Origin: Amphimedon queenslandica
Taxonomy: Eukaryota; Porifera; Demospongiae; Haplosclerida; Niphatidae
NCBI RefSeq assembly: GCF_000090795.2
Contig: NW_003546282.1
Span: 5,967-69,966 of the forward strand
Direction of reading: 5' to 3'
DNA: 64,000 nucleotides
Position numbers and translations under genes: made by a program. Of the stretch, positions 11,679 through 22,400 are shown piece by piece. Numbering within the stretch: the first letter of the stretch is position 1; each line of letters opens with the position of its first letter. A model generated the notes under the pieces. It was given only the letters and a program-made list of their open reading frames with translations. It ran no database searches and was not told where the DNA came from.

Positions 11679-14600
11679 TCATGTACAGTCAGGATTGTCT
11701 ATAGAGTAGAGTTGTTGATCATAATACATTTGCTCTCCAACCATTTTGATCCATGACAACAATCCATCTGTAGTATCAAACGAATGAGAATTAAGCAATG
11801 GTAGTTTAGCAGTGTTGCCCTCTCCTTGTTTAGGAGCTGCATGTTCAATATCACTTGCCTTTTCTTCCTCAATGAAATGACTCGCATTATCAATAACATC
11901 TGTACTTGTGGCCGCGTTGATAGGCGATAAAGTGGTTTTAATTCGCTTGGGAAAGGGCTCTGAACAGGTGCAAGAGTCTCTCACGGGAAGCCCTGCAGGA
12001 CTTAAAGTTTGAGTAGCGTCGACGGTGTTGATTGTTAGAGGTACAGTGTTGGTTGTTAGAGGTACACTGGCCGTGTTTATTGCTACAGGTGTGGTTGGGT
12101 GGTGTGGGAAGAGGTGGTCACGAGGTTTGGTGGTGTCTGATATGATAGTGACTTCTGGTTTCTTAGGAGATAAGTAACGGACACCTTTCGGCGGTTTGAG
12201 TGATCTGAAAAAACACACCTGTAATATAAAAATGTACGGCTATTATACATTAGGCAATCCAATTACAGGCAGTGTGTGGTTAGTTTGATATTGTAAAGCA
12301 GCATGCTGCCCAGAATAGAACAACAGCTTCCTATCCTGGGTAACACTAGTCTTAATCAAATAACCTTAATTTGCCTGGAATAAAATTGCCTGGTGTATTA
12401 TGGCTATCATACATACTTCCTTGATGATGGCTTGCTGCCTGAATTTGAAGGAGAGTGTCTAAATATACCGTCAGTCCGAGAATATAAAAGACTTTTGATG
12501 CCTTTTGGTATCTCATATGCAGTCTACAGGAGAGAGAGAGGTGAAGGGAGGAGTAAGATATAGTTATACACTGCATAAAATATTTTGTGACTTCCTAATT
12601 GCAAAATCATTTAATTTTAAGAGTACAAGTAATACCCAAAGCATGAAAATTTTGTAATACTTCAATGCTATTCATTCAAGTTAACTTCACAAAACTTACA
12701 ATTTTCCTTGAACTCCGTAAATGCTCAAAACAGCTCATATTGGAGACCTTATCTCGTTGGACAACAGGATGAATGCTAACAGGTTTAACCAGTTCTACAA
12801 ACTGGTACAACTCCTTGTAGGAGCAATGATCCGAGTATTGTACAATATGAACACAAGGGTAAGCCTTAAGGGGATGCTCTGAGCCTTCAAACCGACTAGT
12901 AGGAATAATGACTTGCGTGGGACACTCATTTATCCAACGATTGACACTATAGACAAAGAATGAGAGAGAGAAAAGTAAAGAAAGATGTTGAAAAATAGAC
13001 ATATGCAATTTCAAAGCATAAAATGGACTTACTTTGCTTCGGTGACAGCATAAAAAGGTACCACAATGACTTGGCACTGATCAGAATCAAGTGAGCAGAC
13101 ATGATGTAATCCTAAGATCTCCATCTTTTTATACTGCTCTGAACTAACACCAATCTACAATAATAAGCCAAAGATCATGCAAACATGGTCATATTTATCA
13201 TTTTATCATAGTATGATTGCAATGGAGGTGCTCAATAAACTCTTCCCACTTACAGCGTAATCTGTACTTCTCACAATATTAACTAGCAGGTCTTCCTTTC
13301 CAAGTTTATTGAATGCAATGAAGGTTCTTAGGTGTGGATTATCTTTGACAAGTTTAACCACTTTATCACAAGTGACTGACTACAATAAGACAAAGAGAGA
13401 GAGAGAGAGAGAGAGGTAGAAATAAAAATAAAATTAATAAAGACAGAGGGAAGGAGGGAGGGATACAAATCATACAATAAACACGATACCATTAAGTGAT
13501 AACTCCATTAAAGTAATCACCCCATTAAACCACACACAATACACAAGTTTGGAGCATAAAACAACAGTGATCCACACCCTAAGGGTGTGTGCTACCATGT
13601 TTGTTCTATGCTTCAAACCTGTGTGCATTGTGTGGCCTGATTCTGACTGTCTATCAGACAACCAAACAAACTATATAAGTGAACCAGTTGATACAATAAA
13701 CTGGAACAATTTATAAGATGATAATGCAAGAGCTAAGAAACATTAAACAACATTAAATTCATCTACATGCATGCATGTGGGGCTCTTAAATGATCTAGCT
13801 AAAGGGCATGGACCAGATGGCCTTATACTTCAGTTATTTTAGTCTTGCCTCTTCCAGACTAAAGGGTGGTCTTGAAAAACTAACATTGTTCCCTTTTGTT
13901 TGTTTAATTATTAAAACAATATAGAATGGTATTCCGTTGCAAAATAGAGCTAAACCTCCATCGTTACTATAGTTGTATTACTGTATGCTGGGGAATACAA
14001 GGTTCTTGTTGGAGGGGATGCATAATTAAAGGAATATTAAGTAAGTTATAGACTCAAGTCAAAGTATATGCTACACATTATTAGCAAATAACATCAGGCC
14101 ATCACAAGGGCAGTGGTTATAAAAGCAGCTACTAGTGTTGCATTCAGTATGTACATGTACATGTAGCAGTATCATATACATCTACAATATTAAGTATACG
14201 ACTAGCCCCAACTGTGAGAATGTGTAACCAACTGACCATATACATGTATATGTACATGCTCCCATCCTTAATAATGCGGCTGTCTAGTCTACACCCTTAT
14301 TATTCCAGGATATGGCTACATTATAATACCAGGTATAGACATGTACACGTACATTGTACAAGGATATGAGTATAGATATACGTATTAGCATGCATGGTAG
14401 AATGGCTTCATGAATTTAGTCACTCCTACTGCACAAAGAAAACATAAAAGATTAGCACAAGGTATAGGCATGCTTGGAGGGCATGTGACCTAATGGTTAG
14501 TCTGGTTAGATCATAATATTAACTGAAAATGTACTCAATAAAAAGACTGTACACATGTAGCTGTGGCCTAAAATTTCTGCAAATTGCTATAAAAATGGTT

Positions 14601-16133
14601 TTGCGGATTTTATTTTTGTGAATTTACCCCAAATTTTTGAGGATTAAATTTTAGATTTTTTTCATACTTGAACTTACAGGAATTTTGGGCCACAGAAATT
14701 TCTAGCTATTATTGTATTGAAAATTGGGATCACCACTTACTCTTTCTGGGAAATCAAAGATTGGGTCATTGTAGGTGTTGTCAAGATAGAGTACATCTGG
14801 TTCAAGGTTTTTGAGCAATGGATGAGCCAGCAATTTAGGACTCAGCCTATTAAAATAAAATTAATGATGAAAAATGTGAGAAATTTGATAAAACTACTCA
14901 ATAAAAATTGGATTTTTAGTTGCTCAAATTTTGTCAAATTTTGTCAAAAATGTCAACAAGAGAATTTCTCATTTTAATAATTCTATCTGATACATATACA
15001 TGTTTTTATGTTGTGTAGAAAGTTTGAGCCAATTCCGATTAAGTTTGGATTTTTCACAAATTTTTAAAGTTACTCAAAAATCAGGCCAAAATTATAGTAC
15101 AGGGATTTTGTCAAATTTCGTCAAAAATAAAAAGAAGACAATTCCTTATTTTTATAATTCTATCTGATGCATATACATGTTTTTATGTTGTGTAGAAAGT
15201 TTGAGCTGATTCCGATTAAGTTTGGATTTTTTACAAATTTTTAAAGTTACTCAAAAACTGGACCAAAGTCCTTGTACAGGAACTTTGGCCAAAGTTCATG
15301 AAAATTTAAAAGGAGAGATTCTACATTCACATGTACCTAAAGTCCCCAGTATGTAGTATTGTACCAAAGTATCCTTCAAACAAGAACATGGCAGAACCAG
15401 GACAATGACAAGAATCAATAGTTGTTACGCTGATGAAAACATTACCAGGACAATCAACCTGTAACTGCCTGGGCTCATCAAACTCAAGCTCGACCTAACA
15501 AGGGCAAAAATTATATGGGACTGAGGAAAAATTACGCTTCGATATTACTACATAAAAATAAAATAAATATAAAAATAAACTAAAAATAAAAATAAAATAT
15601 AATTGAAGGAGAGAGAGAGAAGAGAGGGACAGAAGGTGACATTACCAAGAGGTCTGGATCTATTGATATGTGTAGGAGTACTAGTTGCTTTGTTAGTGAC
15701 GTGCAATATATAGTTTGATCAAATGAGCTGTCTAATCCATATAAATGATCTATTCATGTAAAGCAGATTAAAAGATTGGAATTTTTTGAGTACAATATAG
15801 CATGATAATTTAACATTTAATTTAATTTAACAAATCTAGTTGCAAATAATTTTTAAATAATTTATAATTATAAAAATAATTTTAGAAAAATTTACCACAA
15901 ATTTTAGGCAAAAATTTAATTCTATTAATCAAGTTTTAAAGTGGTTAAAATTAATTTAATAAAAATTTTGATTTACTCAAAATAATTATAAGCTAGACCT
16001 CAGTACCTGCATGAGAATGAGTTAAAAAGAAAAGAGTCCTAGCTGGAAGAGAGGGACGGTGGAAATAATCTACAGCTATTGGAGTATATGGAATTCTAAT
16101 TCCATTCGAACAAGCCCCGCCTTTCTTCGCCAT
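11679..16133 (-). CDS. DCLRE1B: 5' exonuclease Apollo / SNM1B (metallo-beta-lactamase, beta-CASP)
   Basis: Nine exons: 16133-16007, 15749-15646, 15494-15337, 14846-14741, 13379-13254, 13154-13033, 12946-12700, 12523-12417 and 12204-11679, giving 540 aa (human Apollo is about 530). The N-terminus has [14 protein letters not shown] and then the metal-binding HxHxDH motif, LTHSHADHLYGL, split by the first intron. Further signatures are [20 protein letters not shown] with TGDFR, and YLDNTYNDP. The beta-CASP part contains [11 protein letters not shown] and [12 protein letters not shown]. The last 180 residues are low-complexity Thr/Pro. Family role: 5'-to-3' exonuclease in telomere end processing and interstrand crosslink repair. 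ATG 16133 (MAKKGG) is preferred over an in-frame upstream ATG because homology begins just after it. It is head to head with the bZIP gene. Confidence 0.93.
14983..15300. repeat. Divergent 177-bp satellite, two copies
   Basis: CTATCTGAT recurs at 14983 and 15160, a 177-bp spacing equal to the main satellite. Both copies share the core TGTGTAGAAAGTTTGAG but differ elsewhere, including a TACAGGGA segment. They lie in intron 3 of the Apollo gene, in antisense orientation to it. Confidence 0.8.
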
Positions 16134-16330
16134 TTTGAAATCTAAAAATAGATTATTATCAATGACGTAATAAGACAACGCCTTCTAATTAAAATATTTT
16201 AAGACTGAATCCGGAAATAGCAAATGATTGATGTCATGAATACGTGACCTAGTGTTACTATATTTAGTAACTATTGCACCACCAGCTGCAATTATAAGAA
16301 GAGACAAGGACACTCTCCGTTCACTTCACA
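16134..16330. promoter_or_regulatory. Bidirectional promoter, Apollo and C/EBP-like bZIP
   Basis: The region holds two bZIP-type sites: ATGACGTAAT near 16162 and a palindrome-like TGATGTCAT near 16228. A TATAAG box at 16293-16298 points to the plus strand, placing transcription of the bZIP gene near 16325. The Apollo side has no TATA. Sites of this kind next to a bZIP gene suggest, but do not show, autoregulation. Confidence 0.6.
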
Positions 16331-16560
16331 TTTACAGAGCTCAGTTGCGGCCTCAGTAACAGTTCCAGTGTTTCCAGCAGCCTTAAAGGCGTCAAGGCTT
16401 TATACTCCAACGTCCACTGGTCAAACAGTTAAGAAAGTTTCTTTACTGAAAGGTTTCCAACAGAACTTAATTAAAAGAAGGCGTGCCCTCAGAGCAAAGT
16501 CTTCTTTAGTACCTCCTTGAGTTTCTCAGCAAAGCTAGCCTCCCACTTTGGTGCCTTTTA

Positions 16561-16572
16561 GGTCACGTGACC
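16561..16572. promoter_or_regulatory. Palindromic GGTCACGTGACC E-box
   Basis: This perfect 12-bp palindrome contains GTCACGTGAC, the core bound by TFEB/USF-type bHLH-ZIP factors. It lies inside the predicted 5' leader of the bZIP gene, about 235 bp after the TATA-directed start. Confidence 0.5.
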
Positions 16573-16699
16573 TGTAGGGCACTCAAAAAGAGCTAAAAAC
16601 CAAAAGGGCAGCTCCCAGTAGCTTGTCTTCAAGCGTTTCTTACCCTCCATTCACAATTTCTACTTCAATCACCGACACTCTATTTCCTTATTCTGAGAA

Positions 16700-16870
16700 A
16701 TGGCAACCAGTATCTTTGTCAATGCTAAAGGACCCTTGTCCTTCGAACACCCTGTGTATAGAGACTATACTCAAGGAGGCCCCGCAGCCTCCATATGTGA
16801 CCCCGACCCGGGATCTTCAGGTCAACTGTGTCTCACAACACTCCTTGACCCAACCTTGTCATGCGTTTAA
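16700..16870 (+). other. Overlapping out-of-frame upstream ORF (56 codons)
   Basis: The first ATG after the predicted TATA-directed start is at 16700. It opens a 56-codon frame ending at TAA 16868-16870 that overlaps the first 149 nt of the bZIP CDS in another frame. Its context is good (G at -3, G at +4), whereas the bZIP ATG at 16722 has T at -3 and C at +4. The roughly 400 nt between 16300 and 16699 contain no ATG at all. The arrangement recalls the inhibitory upstream ORF of ATF4, but regulation is inferred only. Confidence 0.55.
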
Positions 16871-17636
16871 CATACCACCTACTAACAACGAAGATCCTTC
16901 TATGGATGGAACTCTGGACCTTTTTGGTGCCGATGATGACAACCCTCTCTTCCAATTAGACGATTCTTTGCTCGAGTATTGCCTCAAGCAGGATATTCCG
17001 TCGATTGGTGGAGAGGGGGAGTCTTGTTCTCCACCCGAAAGAGCCCCAGAGGTTGACCCCCTGGATAACCCTATGCTTGACAGTGTCTTTGACCTGTCTG
17101 CCTTCCTAGATCCCTCCCTCTCCTCCTCCTCTTTCTTAACTCCTGATTATACCCAGTCATTGCTACATACGCAAGTTTCTAGCGATGATGCTGTTCCTTA
17201 TACCTTTAATGCTACTACCTGTACTACCGCTGCACCTCAGTCACCTTTATCTTCATCTTCTTCTCCTTTTGTGTCATCGGCATCTTCCACAACCTTCCCC
17301 GTCTCTCCCTCTCCAATCTCTTCTTCTGTGTGTAGTCCTGCTCCTTCTTTACTTGATGATATGATTGCTACTGATGGTCGTAAGAGGAAAGCTAGTTCCG
17401 ACGTTGATCCTCTTCCCATTTCTCCTAGCAAACTCGCCAAAAAGGCCGAGAGGAAAGAAAAGAATAACGCAGCCTCAAAGGTCTCAAGAGCAAAGCGAAA
17501 GCAAAAGATGAAGTCTCTTTTTGAGCGTGAGAAAGAACTTGAGTCAGAGAATGCCAGGTTGAAACTTCAAGTTGAAGAAATGACAAAGGAAGCCGAGAAA
17601 TTAAAGAAACAACTTATACTTAGATTGTCTCAGTAA
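16722..17636 (+). CDS. bZIP transcription factor, C/EBP-like (304 aa)
   Basis: A single exon encodes an acidic, Ser/Pro-rich N-terminal activation-type region and a C-terminal bZIP. The basic region at about residues 243-262 reads KNNAASKVSRAKRKQK. Its NN..A.K.SR.K.KQK pattern is closest by eye to C/EBP-gamma. The leucine zipper follows to about residue 300 (LESENARLKLQVEEM). The frame is open back to 16578, but no in-frame ATG exists before 16722, so the start is either that weak-context ATG, a non-AUG codon, or an ATG in an unseen upstream exon. A polyadenylation signal AATAAA lies at 17733-17738. SMARCC starts only 228 bp after the stop, on the same strand. C/EBP assignment is tentative; the bZIP itself is certain. 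Confidence 0.85.
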   Translation: MLKDPCPSNTLCIETILKEAPQPPYVTPTRDLQVNCVSQHSLTQPCHAFNIPPTNNEDPSMDGTLDLFGADDDNPLFQLDDSLLEYCLKQDIPSIGGEGESCSPPERAPEVDPLDNPMLDSVFDLSAFLDPSLSSSSFLTPDYTQSLLHTQVSSDDAVPYTFNATTCTTAAPQSPLSSSSSPFVSSASSTTFPVSPSPISSSVCSPAPSLLDDMIATDGRKRKASSDVDPLPISPSKLAKKAERKEKNNAASKVSRAKRKQKMKSLFEREKELESENARLKLQVEEMTKEAEKLKKQLILRLSQ

Positions 17637-17820
17637 TTTTTTAGTTATTTATTTTTGCTATAGCTACTTTTAACTTAAACATTATGATTATTTTTAGTAA
17701 AAATTAGTATGTATTATAAAAATTTTAGTTCAATAAACTTTATAACTATTAATAACCATCATTTGCCTATTTCTAATACAACGTATATTATACCGTAAAT
17801 AAAGAAATTATTTCTTTCAA

Positions 17821-17829
17821 TTTGGCGGG
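17821..17829 (+). promoter_or_regulatory. E2F-like site upstream of SMARCC
   Basis: TTTGGCGGG lies 36 bp before the SMARCC ATG, within the 228-bp spacer after the bZIP gene. It matches the E2F core TTTGGCGG. No TATA box is seen in the spacer. Confidence 0.4.
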
Positions 17830-17864
17830 TTGTAGCTAAGATTGACAGAGAACTGAAGAGAATT

Positions 17865-19377
17865 ATGAGCCTAAAAAAGAAAACCGGGGGTCCTGATGGA
17901 AAATATTACGAGTCTACTGAGACTATAGGGAAATTTGAGACTGTGAGGCTCTGGCTGTTGAAGAACCACAAAAAGGTGTGCATTAATTGGAAATAACATT
18001 GAAGCCATTTTGTTTTTAGTATACTCAAGTGGATCCTCCTAGCAACAAGTCCCTAGCTATCCTCACCTGCTCCATGTTGCAGTTTCAAGAGGTCAGCATT
18101 ACCGATAGTAAAAATTATTAATTTATTTATTTGATTGCTTATATACATGTAATAATAATAATTTAATTATTATTTTATAGGACGCTTTTGGACGACATGT
18201 GAATAAACCAGCTCTTATGAAACTACCTGTAAGTACATGCACTATTATTATTGCTGCTTATTATTATTATTATTGTTTATTATTATTGTTTCTGTATGTA
18301 GCAGTGAGAGAGGGGGGGGAAAGAAGGCTCACATAATTATTGTATTTTCACTAGGTTAAATTATTTGATGATTTTACTACTGATGGCACCTTATGCAATA
18401 TACTCGCCATTGCTTATAAAGTAAAGGTTGAACAATCATGGTAAGTAAGAAAGTGATCTCCTACTCTACTCATTCTCTCTCTCTCTCTCTCTCTCTTTCT
18501 AAAGGAGAAGATTTGATTTTTTAATTCCCTCAAGAATGGATCGTGGCCTTGAGCTGTTCATGACCATTCATCGTGACATGGCCGCCAGCAAGATATGGGA
18601 ACCTCCAAAGATATACATACCCCCGACACTACCTGATGCCCCTAGACTCATGGATCTCTGCAAGAGACACCAGGGGCTTGTTGTTAGCTCAGAGAATGAA
18701 GCTACTCACATCATAATGCCTGGAAAGAGACAGGAATGGAGAGAGAGTGAGTATATTGAGTTGTAGCTACATCTAAACATGTACATGTACATACATATAT
18801 TCATGTATGTGCATGTGCACGTAATATGTTAGTACTAATGTCTCTAATTTCTATGCATAATAATTTGTAGTTTATGAGCTATACACAGTATAATGTATGT
18901 GTCTTGTTACATATTTACATGTACAAAACCACTGACTTTAAAATTTATATACGTCATGAAGCATATTGTGAATACATGCATTTAGTTTTATTTTGTTCTT
19001 AAGATGATTTATTTCGTCCTTTGGAGCAAAGAGGAAAGTCAATGCTCATCCATTGGTACCAGTATCCAGACAGGTACGTCATGTCCAGTCATGTGATAAT
19101 CATGTGACTTATATCATACATTATATAGTTACGACAGCATAGTATCACCGAGTGAGGTCGGCCTGAACTCATTCCCTGGGATACTTGAGCCTCCTAGTCT
19201 GAAGCAGTGGTACGTGAGCCACCATTGGATTGAGGACAGTGACAAGTTCAATGAATGGATGAATGAAGAAGACTATGAGATGATTATGGTATGTACGCGT
19301 AATGGTGGACAATGTGTGTTTGTATGAAAGTTCTACTTTACATATTACATTGCTATTATTTATTATTATTATTATTA

Positions 19378-19440
<63 letters not shown>

Positions 19441-22400
19441 CAGACTAATGAAGGTCATTGGATTGAAGCCCTCCCTACTAATAATTTAATGAAACGAACC
19501 TTATCTATGGCTATAGGAGGAGGAGGAGGAGTGGCTAACATTCCTGAAGAAGTAAGCCTATTCTCTAATTCAAAATTTTCTTTTTTGCTCCAAAAATTTA
19601 AAGTGTAGTAGTTTATTTTTATCTGGTGTGCATTAATTAGAGTGATTCTATGGAGAGCGTCAAACGTGATAGAACCAAGAGGAAGAGGTCAGCTTCTCCA
19701 TCACCAGGGGACACCATCAAGAAGAGAAAGAGGTACACGTACTTGTAATTCATGTATTTATTCATTCATTCATTTATTTATTTATTTATCTATTTATTTA
19801 TGTATTTATTTATTTATTTATTTAGAGGAACAGTTACCAGGAGAGTGAAGCCAATTCAAGATGAAGACGAGTGAGAGAAACAATAATAGTACATGTACAT
19901 CTGGAGAGAGTTTGTATGAAAGAGAAGAGAGAGAGAGAGGGAAAGAAGAGAGTAGCTGATGATACATGTGTATTCATTTAATTTTGTAGGGATCTAACTA
20001 AAGATCTACCTGCCCCACCTCCTGTGCCACACGTTGAAGAAGCTCCACCCACTGTTAATGAGACTGAAGGTACATGTACATTATAAATACATTAACTGCA
20101 TCAAAGAGCATATTATATACATGCATTACATAGATACCTTGTACTAGCTATAAAGTCTGTTATGGAATCTTCATTTTCATAGGGATGCCTCCTACTTTAT
20201 TACTAGAGCTACCACCGACAGTGCAATCATCAGCTAGTCCATCTGTAGCTCCTCCTACTGACCCTCCCCCTCCTAATACAGTCAATAATGAACCAATGGA
20301 AACCGAACAGTCTCTTCCTCCTCTCTCTACCACGGCTACAGCTACTACTGATACTTCATCATCATCACAACCTCCTCTTACTTCAAACGGAGTGATTGGA
20401 GAAGAGATTAAAGGTGGGGGGAGAGAGGAACAAGAGAAAAGGATACTCACTACTCAAGAGGAGGTGCCAGGGGAAGACTCGGCCGTCCGTCAAGTGAATA
20501 AGATTATAATCCCGAGCTACTCCTCTTGGTTTGATTATAATAGCATTCACGCTATTGAGAAACGGTCCTTGCCTGAGTTCTTTAATGGAAGAAATAAATC
20601 GAAAACACCAGAAACGTGAGAAGGAGAGAGAGACAGAGAGGAGGGTAATGAAGAAAGTAAAATACTTGTGTTATCATTTAGAGAGAGTATATGTACACAT
20701 ACATGTACATGTATGAAACTAAGATGTTTTATGCTACTTTTGTCTTTAGGTATCTTGCTTATCGTAACTTTATGGTGGACAGTTTTCGTCTTAATCCAAC
20801 CGAATATCTCTCAACGACTGCCTGCAGGCGGAACCTAGCCGGTGATGTTGGTTCTATTCTTCGTATCCATGGCCTACTGGAGCAGTGGGGTATTATTAAT
20901 TACGGGGTGGAGCCTTCTCACAGTATTGGTCCTCCTTCTACTGGTCACTTTAATGTAATGGTGGACACACCTGCTGGCATTCAGCCAGTTATAGCTATCA
21001 ATAAACCAACCAATAAGGTTTGTGTGCATGTACATGTACATGTATGTGTGTGTGTATTATTTATTATTATATGTGAAATTGTGAATGTATTTGTATGTAT
21101 TACTTTGTATGTACAGTATCCGAATGTGTGGTGGGAATGTAGTATGGGAGTCTCTGTATGTTTAATAACTGTTTGTGTTTCCGTCCTTCTTGTATGGCAA
21201 AAATGCTTTTTTAATCAAATATATTATGAGTTTTGTTGACTTCTGTTTAATTTTGTTTTCATTATTTCATGGTATATGAGTACATACTCGTGCATTCCTG
21301 CCCTTTGCTGTCTGTTAGTAGGGGGAATCTTGATAGGAAATTGGTCCTAGCACTATTAGTGTAGGGATATCCTGATTTGTTATCCTTTGAATATCCTAAC
21401 TTAATTAAAGATACAAGTTAATGTATCTCCCACGGTCCCACCTTTACATGTACTACATGCAGCAAACATGTACCGGTACATGTATTTATGTGTAGGGTTT
21501 TCCACAAAGCATGCTAAGTCAGCTAAAAAGCACGAGCTTCATGAGCTGATAAGCACTATAATAGCATATACATGTACCTTTTGGAGCGACTTTAAAACTT
21601 TGTGAACAAACCCAGTTTTGTTTGGGATCTGCTAAGTTTTAATGCCATTATTTGTGATTTAAATTTTTATGTGTATAATTTGTCTTTTACTTACAGTCTG
21701 CTACTGATCAATTGCTCCAAATGTCAGATCAAACCACCGATAAGGTTACTGATGATATCACTGCCGGAAACTTTGGGTAATGGCCGAATGGAAAACTTTC
21801 TCTTTCTTCTCTTTTTTTATTTCTTGCTCTCTCCTTCCCCCCCCCCTCTCTCTCCTTCTCTCTATTTTATTGTGTGTCTACATGTACATGTATAATTGTT
21901 AATGTCCACAGGTTGAAGAATGACATGTATGCTAATGATAGTAAGACCAAGCCATGGAGTGATCAGGAGACATTGCTCTTACTAGAGGTCAGCACATCGT
22001 AATGATAGTGACTATTATAATATTAACATAATATTTATTTAATTAATATATTATTTTGTGGGCTTAATTTTAATGCTCGTTGTATCGTCCACAGGGTCTG
22101 GAATTATTCAAAGACGACTGGAACAAGGTTGCGGGTCATGTGACCACTCGCTCACAAGACGAGTGTATTCTTCATTTCCTTCGGCTCCCGATTGAGGATC
22201 CTTATCTTGAGGATACTCCAGGGGAGAAACTGGGTCCTCTTGCTTATCAGCCGATCCCGTTCAGTCAGCAAGGGAACCCTGTCATGTCCACTGTTGCTTT
22301 TCTAGCGTCAGTTGTTGATCCAAGGGTCGCCGCTGCAGCTGCTAAATCAGCTTTGGGTACGTATTTGTGGGTTTTAAATTATTTCAATAAATGGCCTGGT

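Noticed and set aside
12150-12200. TRF2-binding YxLxP motif in the Apollo tail
   Set aside because: The only similar string is RYLSPKK, which lacks the required spacing, so telomere recruitment by this motif is not supported.
19312-19608. ORF with a long isoleucine run
   Set aside because: Translation of the ATT microsatellite; the same applies to 55068-55577 on the minus strand.
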